The notes below the pieces were generated by a model that ran no database searches, was not told the DNA's origin, and was given only the letters and a program-made list of their open reading frames with translations. Below, in pieces: positions 44,354-53,253 of a DNA stretch of 64,000 bases. The position numbers were made by a program, and so were the translations under genes. Positions within the stretch are counted from its first letter, which is position 1. Each line of letters starts with the position of its first letter. The DNA comes from CAYMZZ01 sp047600605 (GTDB lineage: Bacteria; Bacteroidota; Bacteroidia; Chitinophagales; Chitinophagaceae), in assembly GCA_047600605.1 (NCBI GenBank), contig JASGKK010000001.1, positions 1,860,001 through 1,924,000 of the forward strand, written 5' to 3'.

Positions 44354-45496
44354 TCATTGCCTGTAGATGTGCTGAGCCCGCAGCTTACGTTCAAACATCA
44401 TCTGGGGATCGTTGAAAAATTTTATAAAATCGGCCGACGAAATATGCCCCTTATACGGTGCATAATGATGCATGGCCTTTTCCCATGATTTATATCCATG
44501 ATTACGCCATACCAGTACCCAGGCCACGGGCAGCCCACGGAGTGCGGGCAGCAGGGTTCCCGTCCACCAGGCCGCATCGGGTATGGCCTCATAACCTGTT
44601 TCTGCAAAAGCAGCGATCTTCTTTTTTTCGCTGGCCAGCTGACAGATAATGGTCAACCGGCGCCTGGCCTCCTCTCTGAAAGCAATCCGCTTATCTCCTC
44701 CTCCATGCTGATACATATCAAAACTGAATACATCTACCACATCATCGCCCGGATAGCGGTGAAGAAAATCTGCTGCATCTTTAAACTCCGCCGTATTATA
44801 CACAAACAGCAACTGATGCAATCCTTTTACATCACGCAGGTATTGTACGGTAAAACGCCAGAGCGCAATAAATTCTTCGGGCGTACATACATTGCGGCAC
44901 CACCAAAACCAGTTGCCGGTAAACTCATGAAAAGGCCGAAACAAAACAGGGATAGCCTTGCCATCACGTCCTTTCAGGCTTTGCATAAATGCGGCTACCT
45001 TATCCAGCCAGCTTTTGAATACCTCATGCTTCGCTCCGCCGGGCAGTATGGCCCGCACACTACCGTGAGTAGTATCCCAGGCAGATTGGAGATTAACCGG
45101 GTTACGTAAATGCCAGCTGATCGTGATCACGGCTTCGCGGTCATATCCCTGGCGGATATAATCACGCATCTTACTAAATGGAATACCATCCAGGTTGCGG
45201 GAAGAGTCCAGTTCGAGATGCCCCAGGTCCCAGCCATATACAGCGGGATAATCGCCTGTTACAATTTTCACATCACTGTTCCCGTTGATTCCCATCCAAC
45301 CAACTCCGTAGGCCAGTGCATCCTGGTGCCCAAAGAGCGTATGTGTTTTGCTCAGCCGGTCAAGACTGGCATACAAATGCCGCGCTTCCGGCGTGGCCAA
45401 AGGATCAGCAGGCTTTTGTGCGTTCACAAAAAAGGCACATACCAACAACACTGCTGCTATAAAAACCCGGATACGGTTTACCGGCGGGGTATGCAT
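44354..45496 (-). CDS. Glycoside hydrolase family 26 beta-mannanase
   Basis: 380 aa from ATG 45496, with a signal peptide (NRIRVFIAAVLLVCAFFVNAQ). The GH26 TIM barrel shows HTLFGHQDALAYG, the acid/base Glu in LFRPFHEFTGNWFWW near residue 191, and the nucleophile Glu in AAFAETGYEA near 300. There is no lipobox, so it may be periplasmic and act on imported manno-oligosaccharides, releasing mannobiose as described for B. fragilis ManA. A longer frame reaches 45601, but its extra residues read through a strong hairpin and look non-native. Confidence 0.92.
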   Translation of the reverse strand: MHTPPVNRIRVFIAAVLLVCAFFVNAQKPADPLATPEARHLYASLDRLSKTHTLFGHQDALAYGVGWMGINGNSDVKIVTGDYPAVYGWDLGHLELDSSRNLDGIPFSKMRDYIRQGYDREAVITISWHLRNPVNLQSAWDTTHGSVRAILPGGAKHEVFKSWLDKVAAFMQSLKGRDGKAIPVLFRPFHEFTGNWFWWCRNVCTPEEFIALWRFTVQYLRDVKGLHQLLFVYNTAEFKDAADFLHRYPGDDVVDVFSFDMYQHGGGDKRIAFREEARRRLTIICQLASEKKKIAAFAETGYEAIPDAAWWTGTLLPALRGLPVAWVLVWRNHGYKSWEKAMHHYAPYKGHISSADFIKFFNDPQMMFERKLRAQHIYRQ

Positions 45497-45501
45497 ATAT
45501 C

Positions 45502-45544
45502 CCAACAGTTCCGGTCCTCCTGTACGGAGGCCGGAACCGGTTGG
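45502..45544 (-). other. Strong intra-operon hairpin just upstream of GH26
   Basis: CCAAC (45502-45506), GTTCCGG (45508-45514) and CCTCC (45516-45520) pair with GGAGG (45526-45530), CCGGAAC (45531-45537) and GTTGG (45540-45544). This gives 17 pairs around a 5-nt loop with small bulges. No T run follows in the direction of transcription. It ends 5 nt before the GH26 ATG and could stabilise or shield the downstream mRNA. Confidence 0.7.
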
Positions 45545-45607
45545 CATACTGCTGATTGATTGCTTACTCTCTGCTTGTATCATGCTCATTGATGAGTACA
45601 ACTTTTT

Positions 45608-46645
45608 TTAATAAAGCCCAATATCGTCAAAGTAGAGCAATTGCTTTATTCCACTAAACTCCTGGAAGGTAATTGTACTTACCGTGGCAGGATTGCCCAG
45701 CGATGAAAGAGGTATCTGGAAATCGAGCCACTGGCCTGATTTGATGGTAACGGTATAGCCAGTGGTTGTAACCCCATTGATCATCAGTTTCACTTTTTTT
45801 GCTTCTGAGGTCGGGCCACCGTAAATAGAGAACTTCACTCCGCTATATCCGGTCAGGTCTATTGCAGGAGCTGCCTTGCTCACGCGCAAAGCTCCCCAGG
45901 CAGCGGTTGTTTCCGCTCTCAGTGCATTCGTTCCTCTTTTTACTGTATCGGTATGTGCATAGTTGGTAGCACAGCTAAAGGAGGTATTGGACCATCCCGT
46001 TGCCAATGCCTCATCATATACAGTCAGTTTAAAACCAAACACTTTTTCAGATCTTGCAGTTCCCACGGGAGTGGTCACATACACGTATCCGTATGTTTGC
46101 CCTACAGGCACCTGTACCTTGATGATGGATTTGCTGCTTGAAATGATGGGGACTTCCACATCATTAAACTTAACGCTGGTCACACCATTAAAGAAATCGC
46201 CCAGGATATTCACCTCAGTACCTTCTGGTCCGGCCACCGGATCAAATCCGGTAATAACCGGTGGTGGTTGCAGAATACGGAAGTTGTAGGTTGCCGTTCC
46301 ATACTTCGTATACACTGTAATAGGATTATTAACAGGATCAGGAAGTGTTTTGGGGATTTTAACGGTGATGATCGTATCGTTGGCATATACCAGTGAATCA
46401 AATGCGATCTCGCCATTAAAGTCTACTTTAAAAGTAGTAGCCAGGTGCTGGCCTTTGATAACGATCCATTGATCAAAATCTGCCGACTCCAGCATACTGG
46501 CGCGATCAAGCAAGTCGGTTACACCCGTGATGACAGGAGGATTGGTATCCTCATTCTTTTCCTTTTTACAGGCAACTGCCAGCACCGTCATTAGCAGCAG
46601 TGCCATTACAGCGGGTGAGCAAAAAGTTTGGAGTGTTCGTTTCAT
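45608..46645 (-). CDS. Surface glycan-binding lipoprotein (IPT/TIG type)
   Basis: A 345-aa lipoprotein with a signal ending VLAVACKKEK. Two IPT/TIG domains follow (about 35-125 beginning PPVITGVTDLLDR, and 130-205 beginning PPPVITGFDPVAGPEGT). A C-terminal jelly-roll domain (about 215-345) carries GYSGVKFSIYGG and ends in FDDIGLY, like carbohydrate-binding modules. It should hold mannan at the cell surface. It lies 31 bp after susD. Its layout parallels the binding protein of the other PUL but with a smaller C-terminal domain. Confidence 0.85.
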   Translation of the reverse strand: MKRTLQTFCSPAVMALLLMTVLAVACKKEKNEDTNPPVITGVTDLLDRASMLESADFDQWIVIKGQHLATTFKVDFNGEIAFDSLVYANDTIITVKIPKTLPDPVNNPITVYTKYGTATYNFRILQPPPVITGFDPVAGPEGTEVNILGDFFNGVTSVKFNDVEVPIISSSKSIIKVQVPVGQTYGYVYVTTPVGTARSEKVFGFKLTVYDEALATGWSNTSFSCATNYAHTDTVKRGTNALRAETTAAWGALRVSKAAPAIDLTGYSGVKFSIYGGPTSEAKKVKLMINGVTTTGYTVTIKSGQWLDFQIPLSSLGNPATVSTITFQEFSGIKQLLYFDDIGLY

Positions 46646-46676
46646 ATAACAAGTGGTTATAGTTTGAAAATTTTAT

Positions 46677-48302
46677 TTACCAGCCCGGGTTATTGGCAGT
46701 AATGGCGCGGTTACTGTTGAGCTCTCCCTGAGGAATAGGCAGCAACAGGTTGCGCGTTGCCCTCACTTTAGAGATATTATTCTGGCCAATCTGGATCTTA
46801 TTCATTACATCGAGATAAATACCCCAACGCATCAGATCAAAACGGCGTATGCCTTCCAGCGCAAACTCGCGTGCACGCTCTGCAATGACAAAATTGCGGA
46901 ACTGATCGCGCGTCATACCTGCAGGTGCATCTGTGGCACTGGCACGGTCACGTACTTCATTCAGATATTCATATGCCTCAGTAGTAGGCCCGTTAGACGC
47001 TTCATTGGCGGCCTCTGCATACGTCAGCAGTACTTCGGAATAACGCATCAGCGGGTAAAATGCATCACTGTTGGCAACAGTACTATCGGCTACAGACGCA
47101 TACTTGATGATATAGGCCCGGTTATCTGTATTGCCATTATTGTTATATGCCACTCCATTTACATTCTGGTAAAGATTAGCCTGCCAGGATGGATAAAAAT
47201 AGCGGTAATTGGTATTGCTCTGATAATTGTGCGCTACTCCCTCCAGTACTCGTTTATCCTGATCTTCATAATCCATGTAATGATTATTGGTCATCCACAC
47301 GGCACCACGGCCAAAGCTGGAATAAGCAGAAAAATAGTTGTGCAGGTTGTTGATAAATGCTGTACCCGCCAGCGATTGCACCTCCCACATATGTTCCTGT
47401 TTATTGCGGCTGCCTTTATTCCACAGCTCTCTCCAGCTGGTAAACAGGCTGTACTCACCACTCTGAATTACTTCCAGTGCCTTATCGCGTGCCAGAGCAA
47501 AATAAGCCTGCGCATCCACACCCTCCAGGCCTGCTACTACATTTTTAGGAAAATCATAATAATTATTATTCTGACCACCGCGCACGCTGATAGTTCCGCC
47601 TGTTACTGCTCCTGACGCAATTGTGAGATAGGCTTTGGCGAGAAATGCTTTGGCCAGTCCGCGCGTAGCACGGCCCAGTTCACCAGCCTTCTCATGACCT
47701 TTGGGGAATAAAAGGGTTTCGGCTTTTTTAAATTCATCAAACACCACTTCGTAGGTCTCTACTACCGAAGCACGTGGCTTACTCGACTCCTGGTCTATCT
47801 CCAGCGACTCCAGCCTGACAGGTACTCCGCCATATAACTGCACCAGTTGAAAGTAAGCCCAGCCACGCAGAAAATGTGCTTCACCCATTATACGGTTCTT
47901 CATATCAGGGTCGATGTTTTCTTCCATCTTACCCACATTTTCCAGCACGGTGTTGGCACGTGCTATCATAGAGTAACAGCCCACCCATGGACCATCCACG
48001 CCCCAGTACCCCTGCGGATTACCGGCGCCAGATGTACCGAGGTACCAATCGGCTCCCGATACGTGATCATCATCCAAAACGGTCAGGTTCCAGAAGGGCT
48101 GCATATACATATCCCATGAATAAAGAACATTGTACACGCCATTGATAGCGGTTTTGGCATCACCTTCCGACTGATAAAAATTTTCAGGAGAAAGGAAAGA
48201 AAAAGGTTTCTCTTCCAGTGCTTTTTTGCACGACACTCCCAGAAGCATCGTAAAAAGCAGTCCGGAAGCAATCAGGTATTTGATACTATGTTTCATGATC
48301 AT
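46677..48302 (-). CDS. SusD/RagB family glycan-binding lipoprotein (mannan PUL)
   Basis: A 541-aa lipoprotein; the signal ends LLGVSCKKALE with Cys near residue 26. SusD hallmarks are GEAHFLRGWAYFQLVQLYGGVP, ATRGLAKAFLAKAYLTIASG, MRYSEVLLTYAEAANEA and EFALEGIRRFDLMRWGIY. It acts with the neighbouring SusC (21 bp upstream) in uptake of manno-oligosaccharides. ATG 48302 and ATG 48296 are both possible starts. Confidence 0.95.
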   Translation of the reverse strand: MIMKHSIKYLIASGLLFTMLLGVSCKKALEEKPFSFLSPENFYQSEGDAKTAINGVYNVLYSWDMYMQPFWNLTVLDDDHVSGADWYLGTSGAGNPQGYWGVDGPWVGCYSMIARANTVLENVGKMEENIDPDMKNRIMGEAHFLRGWAYFQLVQLYGGVPVRLESLEIDQESSKPRASVVETYEVVFDEFKKAETLLFPKGHEKAGELGRATRGLAKAFLAKAYLTIASGAVTGGTISVRGGQNNNYYDFPKNVVAGLEGVDAQAYFALARDKALEVIQSGEYSLFTSWRELWNKGSRNKQEHMWEVQSLAGTAFINNLHNYFSAYSSFGRGAVWMTNNHYMDYEDQDKRVLEGVAHNYQSNTNYRYFYPSWQANLYQNVNGVAYNNNGNTDNRAYIIKYASVADSTVANSDAFYPLMRYSEVLLTYAEAANEASNGPTTEAYEYLNEVRDRASATDAPAGMTRDQFRNFVIAERAREFALEGIRRFDLMRWGIYLDVMNKIQIGQNNISKVRATRNLLLPIPQGELNSNRAITANNPGW

Positions 48303-48323
48303 TTCTTCTTTTTCGGTTTGGCA

Positions 48324-51300
48324 TTAAAAATTGCAACGAATGCTCAGGTTGTAGGTACGTGCATTGGGATAACCACCCAGATCCACACCAAACAGGGCCG
48401 GATTGTCACCATAACTGTTCATTTCCGGATCAAAGCCTGAGTAATTGGTAAATGTGTACAGGTTATTTACGCCAAATGCAACACGCATAGAGGTAACACC
48501 TTTCAGGAAAGAAACGGGCACATTATACCCCAGTGTCACATTCTTGATCCGTACAAAGCTGCCATCTTCGATAAACCGGCGCGAGAAGAGCATGTTGCGC
48601 CAAAACTGACGCATGATTTTGGGACCAGTAGCCTGACTGTTGTCCTTACCGCCAGCCCAGGCTGTTTCATACATATCATAAGAAATATTCTTAAACGATC
48701 CCAGGTTGCCATTGAAGCGGGTATTCATATTCACGATATCATTTCCCTGCACACCGTTTACAAATACACTGAGATCAAAACGGCCATATCTGAAATTGTT
48801 GGTAAAGCCAAATGTATAATCGGGATTTACATCGCCAATAAACGTACGGTCAGTTACTGAAATAGATGTAGGATCATTGTCGAAATTGCGGTATTTGATC
48901 TCACCGATCATCCGTTTAACAATCGCATCTGACTGATTGGCGTACATGGGATCGCTGCGTACTTCTGCTTCGTTGTCATAATACCCATCTTCTACATATC
49001 CATACAACGCACCGATGGGCTTACCTGCCACCTGTATGAAAGGGGCATCGCCGGTAGAAATATTGCCGGCAAACTGCTCCAGTACATCGCTGCCCAGGCT
49101 AAGGATCTTGTTGCGGTTGAAAGCAATATTGAAATTGGCCGACCATTCAAAATCTTTTCCTTTGATGATATCGCCACCGAGCTGTACTTCGATACCACGG
49201 TTCTGTACCGAGCCGGAGTTGCGCAACTGGCGTTCAAACCCGGTAGAAGCCGGAGTGGTGATATACTGCAGCAGGTCCTCTGTTTTCTTCTGATACACAT
49301 CCACACTCAGTGTAAGACGGTTTTTAAAGAGCGCCAGGTCAAGACCGGCATTATAAGCTGATGTGGTCTCCCATTTCAGGTTTTCGTTGGCAGCACCGGC
49401 ATACACATCATCTGCAAGACCAGTCTGCAGACCGCCGTCAAATACATAATTATATACAGCCAGTTTCGACAGCGATGCATAAGAGCCAATGCCCTGGTTG
49501 CCTGATTGTCCGTAGCTGAAACGCAGCTTCAGGTCGCTCACGCCACGTACATTCGACATAAAGTTTTCCTTAGACAGCTTCCAGGCTACGCCAAAGGAAG
49601 AGAATCCGGCCCATTTATTTTCGCGGCCAAACTTGCTCGATCCATCGCGACGATAAGACGCATTGACCAGGTATTTGTCCTTATAGGCATAGTTTACACG
49701 ACCCAGGAAAGAAATGAGTGTAGACTGATACCGGCTGTTGATAACCGGCATGATCATTTCGCCGGCGGCCAGGTTCTCGTTTTTCAGTACATCGTTGGGG
49801 AATGTTTTGGCCTCAGCTCTTTTCCACTGACCATCTGTGCGTTCGTAGGTTGCAGCAGCCATACCGCCGATGCTATGATCGTTGATCGTCGTATTATAAT
49901 TCAGGATACTTTCTGTGATCAGGCTGTTAAAGAGATTGTCGGCTTTGAGTCCCCAGCCGCGCACACTGAATCCTTCATACACCGTGCGGGGGTAGTACTG
50001 ATCGCGTGTGCTGGTACCATAGTTTACACCCAGATTCTGGCGAAACTTCAGTCCTTTCATCAACGCTACTTCGAGATAGTTTGATGAAAAGATATTGATA
50101 CCCGACACGCGGTTGAGCACATCGCGCGAGTAAATAACCGGATTGGTAATAAAATATCCCTGCCCTGCCTCATCATATCCTTCCACATCTGAAATGCTGG
50201 TGGGATAAGTAGTGGCTGAGCGGATCACGCCGGCACTGGCCGCATCCGACTTGTCGGTACCCGTTTTTACCCCATTGGTAATGGTTTTGGAAATAGAGGT
50301 ACTCGTACCCAGTTTGATCCGTTTACCCAGGTTGCGGTTCAGATTAAGACTAATACCGAATTTTTTATAGTTCGAATTGATTACGGTTCCTTCCTGATCG
50401 AGGTAGCTGAAACCAATGCGATGATTGCCCTGCTCATTGCCACCAGAAAAGTTGGCTGTATAATTCTGATACATCCCTTTTCTGAAAATAGCATCCTGCC
50501 AGTTCACATCTCTGTTCTGATAATCTTCAGGAGTGGGAAACGGGATCACATAGTTGGTTCCTTCGTAGAGGTTGGAATTTTCGTAAGCCAGGTTCTGATA
50601 GTTCACATAATCGTAGGCAGAAAGCATATTCAGTTTCTTTGATACTTCCGCCATGCCCACGCTGGCGTTGAGTTCTACCCGGTCGCGGCCGGAGCGTCCT
50701 TTGCGTGTAGTGACAAGTACCACGCCATTGGCACCGCGTGAACCGTAAATCGCCGTAGCAGAGGCATCTTTCAGGATATTGATCGACTCAATATCATTGG
50801 GGTCAATAAAGGCCAGTGCATTGAGGGTTTGCTTTTCATCGCCACCAATAGCCTGCGGTGTGGCGCCACTGCTATTATTGTTGAAAGGCACACCATCTAT
50901 TACATAAAGAGGTTCTGTACCTCCCAGCACAGAATTGGAGCCGCGGATGCGGATGCTAAGGCCTGCACCGGGAGCACCATCATTCTGAGTCACATTCACA
51001 CCAGCGAGTTTGCCCTGCATCGCCTGCAGGATATTGGTAGGAATGTCTTTTACCAGGTCTTCGCGGCTGATGCGCTGAATAGCACCGGTAAGATCTGTTT
51101 TGCGGGCCGTACCATATCCCACTACCACTACATCTGATAAAGTAGCGGTGGCGGAAGGCACCAGTTGCACGGCATAGGATGTTTGCCGGGTAAGCGCCAC
51201 TTCGAGTGTTTCCATGCTCACATAGCTAACCACCAGCAATTTTGCATCATCCGGTACCGATAGTGAAAATTTGCCATCCTTATCCGTAAGCACCGATAAT

Positions 51301-51446
51301 TTAGCGCCTTTCACGGCTACAGTGGCGCCCGATAGCGGCAACCCCTGCTCGGTGAGCACCGTACCCGAGATGGCCCGGGTCTGTGCCAGTACTGCCGTCA
51401 CAGACAACAACGACAGTAGAAAAACAAGCAGCAATTCTTTTCTCAT
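48324..51446 (-). CDS. SusC/RagA family TonB-dependent transporter (mannan PUL)
   Basis: A 1040-aa outer-membrane protein. A signal peptide ends near VLAQ. A carboxypeptidase-like regulatory domain follows (SGTVLTEQGLPLSGATV, about 25-105), then the TonB-box/plug entry (LSDVVVVGYGTARKTDLTGA), plug motifs (GKLAGVNVTQNDGAPGAG, ATAIYGSRGANGVVLVTT) and the barrel. It is the first gene of the mannan operon. The promoter region is shared with the divergent AraC gene and contains repeated 16-bp motifs. Confidence 0.95.
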   Translation of the reverse strand: MRKELLLVFLLSLLSVTAVLAQTRAISGTVLTEQGLPLSGATVAVKGAKLSVLTDKDGKFSLSVPDDAKLLVVSYVSMETLEVALTRQTSYAVQLVPSATATLSDVVVVGYGTARKTDLTGAIQRISREDLVKDIPTNILQAMQGKLAGVNVTQNDGAPGAGLSIRIRGSNSVLGGTEPLYVIDGVPFNNNSSGATPQAIGGDEKQTLNALAFIDPNDIESINILKDASATAIYGSRGANGVVLVTTRKGRSGRDRVELNASVGMAEVSKKLNMLSAYDYVNYQNLAYENSNLYEGTNYVIPFPTPEDYQNRDVNWQDAIFRKGMYQNYTANFSGGNEQGNHRIGFSYLDQEGTVINSNYKKFGISLNLNRNLGKRIKLGTSTSISKTITNGVKTGTDKSDAASAGVIRSATTYPTSISDVEGYDEAGQGYFITNPVIYSRDVLNRVSGINIFSSNYLEVALMKGLKFRQNLGVNYGTSTRDQYYPRTVYEGFSVRGWGLKADNLFNSLITESILNYNTTINDHSIGGMAAATYERTDGQWKRAEAKTFPNDVLKNENLAAGEMIMPVINSRYQSTLISFLGRVNYAYKDKYLVNASYRRDGSSKFGRENKWAGFSSFGVAWKLSKENFMSNVRGVSDLKLRFSYGQSGNQGIGSYASLSKLAVYNYVFDGGLQTGLADDVYAGAANENLKWETTSAYNAGLDLALFKNRLTLSVDVYQKKTEDLLQYITTPASTGFERQLRNSGSVQNRGIEVQLGGDIIKGKDFEWSANFNIAFNRNKILSLGSDVLEQFAGNISTGDAPFIQVAGKPIGALYGYVEDGYYDNEAEVRSDPMYANQSDAIVKRMIGEIKYRNFDNDPTSISVTDRTFIGDVNPDYTFGFTNNFRYGRFDLSVFVNGVQGNDIVNMNTRFNGNLGSFKNISYDMYETAWAGGKDNSQATGPKIMRQFWRNMLFSRRFIEDGSFVRIKNVTLGYNVPVSFLKGVTSMRVAFGVNNLYTFTNYSGFDPEMNSYGDNPALFGVDLGGYPNARTYNLSIRCNF

Positions 51447-51468
51447 ATAGCAACAATTATTATTTGTC

Positions 51469-51476
51469 CAAAAATA
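51469..51476 (-). promoter_or_regulatory. -7 box of the mannan susC promoter
   Basis: TATTTTTG on the minus strand matches TAnnTTTG exactly. No good TTTG box is found 19 bp upstream, which is usual where an activator is needed. The implied start is about 16 nt before the susC ATG. Confidence 0.5.
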
Positions 51477-51498
51477 GGTACCCAGCCAAAGCGAGGTA

Positions 51499-51514
51499 TA
51501 ATACTATTATATCC
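51499..51514 (+). promoter_or_regulatory. Candidate AraC operator, site 1
   Basis: TAATACTATTATATCC. It is the first of three copies of a TRATACTATTWWATSC motif and lies at about -37 to -52 relative to the inferred susC start. Confidence 0.55.
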
Positions 51515-51549
51515 ATTACCAATACTTTATTTATACAAATTTGACCCGT

Positions 51550-51565
51550 GCATTAAATAGTATTA
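51550..51565 (-). promoter_or_regulatory. Candidate AraC operator, site 2 (inverted)
   Basis: TAATACTATTTAATGC on the minus strand. It is inverted relative to site 1, with the two centres 51 bp apart. Confidence 0.5.
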
Positions 51566-51650
51566 GCTTTAATTCACCTGACTCCTTAGAAAATCAAGTA
51601 TTTCCGGGCTCTGACAAGAAAAAAATCCGGAACTTATTTTTAGAAGACAC

Positions 51651-51666
51651 TGATACTATTTTATCC
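51651..51666 (+). promoter_or_regulatory. Candidate AraC operator, site 3
   Basis: TGATACTATTTTATCC, ending 5 nt before the AraC ATG. Binding here would suit autoregulation. Confidence 0.5.
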
Positions 51667-51671
51667 TGATT

Positions 51672-52547
51672 ATGCAAAACATCCTTAAGGAGATCACACC
51701 TCTGACCAGCAGCGATTGCTTTACTCTTTTTTCCAGAACAAAATCAGAATTTGATTTCCCCCTTCACTTTCACGAAGAGTTTGAGCTCAACCTTATTCAG
51801 CATGCAGCAGGCGCCCGGCGCATGGTTGGCGACCATATTGAAGAGATCGGCGATCATGAGCTGGTGCTGGTAGGCCCCAACCTGCCCCATGTATGGCAAA
51901 CGCATAAATGCAAAAGCAAACAGATCCATGAGATCACCATCCAGTTTCATAAAGACCTGTTTGATGAAAGATTTCTGCGCCGCAACCAGCTCCATTTTAT
52001 GCGGGAAATGTTTGAAAAATCAAAAAGAGGCATCCTGTTTTCGGAAGCTACCGCCGAGCAGCTGGCCCCAAGGCTCAAACAACTTAAGACCAAACAGGGC
52101 TTTGATTCCGTGCTGGAACTGATGTCTATTTTTCATGACCTGTCCATCTCCCGCAATATGCGCACCCTTTCAGACGCTTCTTTCAGCAACCTGCAACCAT
52201 CTTACAACAGCAGGCGTATTGAAAAGGTGATGGAGTACATCAACCTGAATTTTGACAAAACCGTATTGCTGGCCGATGCTGCCCGACTCACCAATATGAC
52301 CGAAGTGTCTTTCAGCCGGTTTTTTAAAATGCATACGGGTATCAGCTTTATTGACAGCCTTATCGAAATAAGGCTGGGACATGCCTCCCGTATGCTCATC
52401 GACACCAGTCAATCTGTATCAGAAGTGGCTTACAATTGCGGCTTCAATAACATATCCAACTTCAACCGGATTTTTAAAAAGAAAAAAGGCTGTACACCCA
52501 AAGAGTTTCGCGAGAACTATACCTATGGCAGCCGTGTATTCATCTAA
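51672..52547 (+). CDS. AraC family transcriptional regulator with cupin sensor domain
   Basis: A 291-aa protein. The N-terminal cupin (about 15-110) shows FDFPLHFHEEFELNLI and the GDHELVLVGPNLPHVW turn, typical of a small-ligand pocket. The C-terminal double helix-turn-helix (about 185-285) carries LADAARLTNMTEVSFSRFFK and the signature VSEVAYNCGFNNISNFNRIFKK. It is divergent from the mannan susC and heads a run with two esterase genes (gaps of 31 and 9 bp). It most likely senses a cytosolic sugar such as mannobiose or mannosyl-glucose and controls both directions. Confidence 0.92.
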   Translation: MQNILKEITPLTSSDCFTLFSRTKSEFDFPLHFHEEFELNLIQHAAGARRMVGDHIEEIGDHELVLVGPNLPHVWQTHKCKSKQIHEITIQFHKDLFDERFLRRNQLHFMREMFEKSKRGILFSEATAEQLAPRLKQLKTKQGFDSVLELMSIFHDLSISRNMRTLSDASFSNLQPSYNSRRIEKVMEYINLNFDKTVLLADAARLTNMTEVSFSRFFKMHTGISFIDSLIEIRLGHASRMLIDTSQSVSEVAYNCGFNNISNFNRIFKKKKGCTPKEFRENYTYGSRVFI

Positions 52548-52578
52548 TTATTATTTTAATCATTGAAATAAATCACCA

Positions 52579-53244
52579 ATGAAAGTATGTTTCCTGATAG
52601 CGGCGCTGCTGCTGATCAACAGTTTTGCTTCTTTTTCTCAGAATGCCGAACAGCCATTTATCAACGAGGTCAGGTATTTCAAAAAGCTGGATTCACTGAA
52701 TGCTCCTCCTGAGCATCCCATTCTTTTTATTGGCAGCTCCTCTTTTACTTTATGGAAAGATGTAAAAGACTATTTTCCGGGTTATCCCATTCTTAACCGC
52801 GGTTTTGGCGGATCATCGCTCCCTCACCTGATCATGTATGCCGATGATGTCATCTTCCGCTACAACCCCAAACAGATCGTGATCTATTGTGGTGAAAATG
52901 ATCTGGGCGGCGCCAATGTAACCGGTCAGACCATCCTGAACCGTTTTAAAGAATTGTACAGCCTTATCAGAAGCCGTTATCCCAAAATCCCCATTGCCTA
53001 CATTTCCATGAAGCCCAGCCCCTCGCGTGAAAAGAACCTCAAGGCAATGAAAGAAGGCAATAAACTCATCAAAAAGTTTATACGCAAAAAGAAGAATACG
53101 GTTTTCATCGATGTATTCCATCATATGCTCAATAAGGATGGCAGCATAATGACTGATATTTTCAAATCAGACAATCTGCATATGAACGCAAAAGGCTATG
53201 CGATCTGGAAACCGTTGATTGAACCGCATTTATTAAAATACTAA
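52579..53244 (+). CDS. SGNH/GDSL hydrolase (probable carbohydrate esterase)
   Basis: A 221-aa exported esterase with signal peptide KVCFLIAALLLINSFASFSQ. The SGNH blocks are clear: the catalytic Ser in LFIGSSSFTLW (near 52), the Gly block in NRGFGGSS, the Asn block in YCGENDLGG, and Asp and His in SDNLHMNAKGY. Family members include platelet-activating-factor-hydrolase-like and sugar deacetylases. Co-location with the mannan regulator and the next esterase suggests removal of acetyl groups from hemicellulose; this is inference from position. Confidence 0.85.
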   Translation: MKVCFLIAALLLINSFASFSQNAEQPFINEVRYFKKLDSLNAPPEHPILFIGSSSFTLWKDVKDYFPGYPILNRGFGGSSLPHLIMYADDVIFRYNPKQIVIYCGENDLGGANVTGQTILNRFKELYSLIRSRYPKIPIAYISMKPSPSREKNLKAMKEGNKLIKKFIRKKKNTVFIDVFHHMLNKDGSIMTDIFKSDNLHMNAKGYAIWKPLIEPHLLKY

Positions 53245-53253
53245 ACAAACCAT

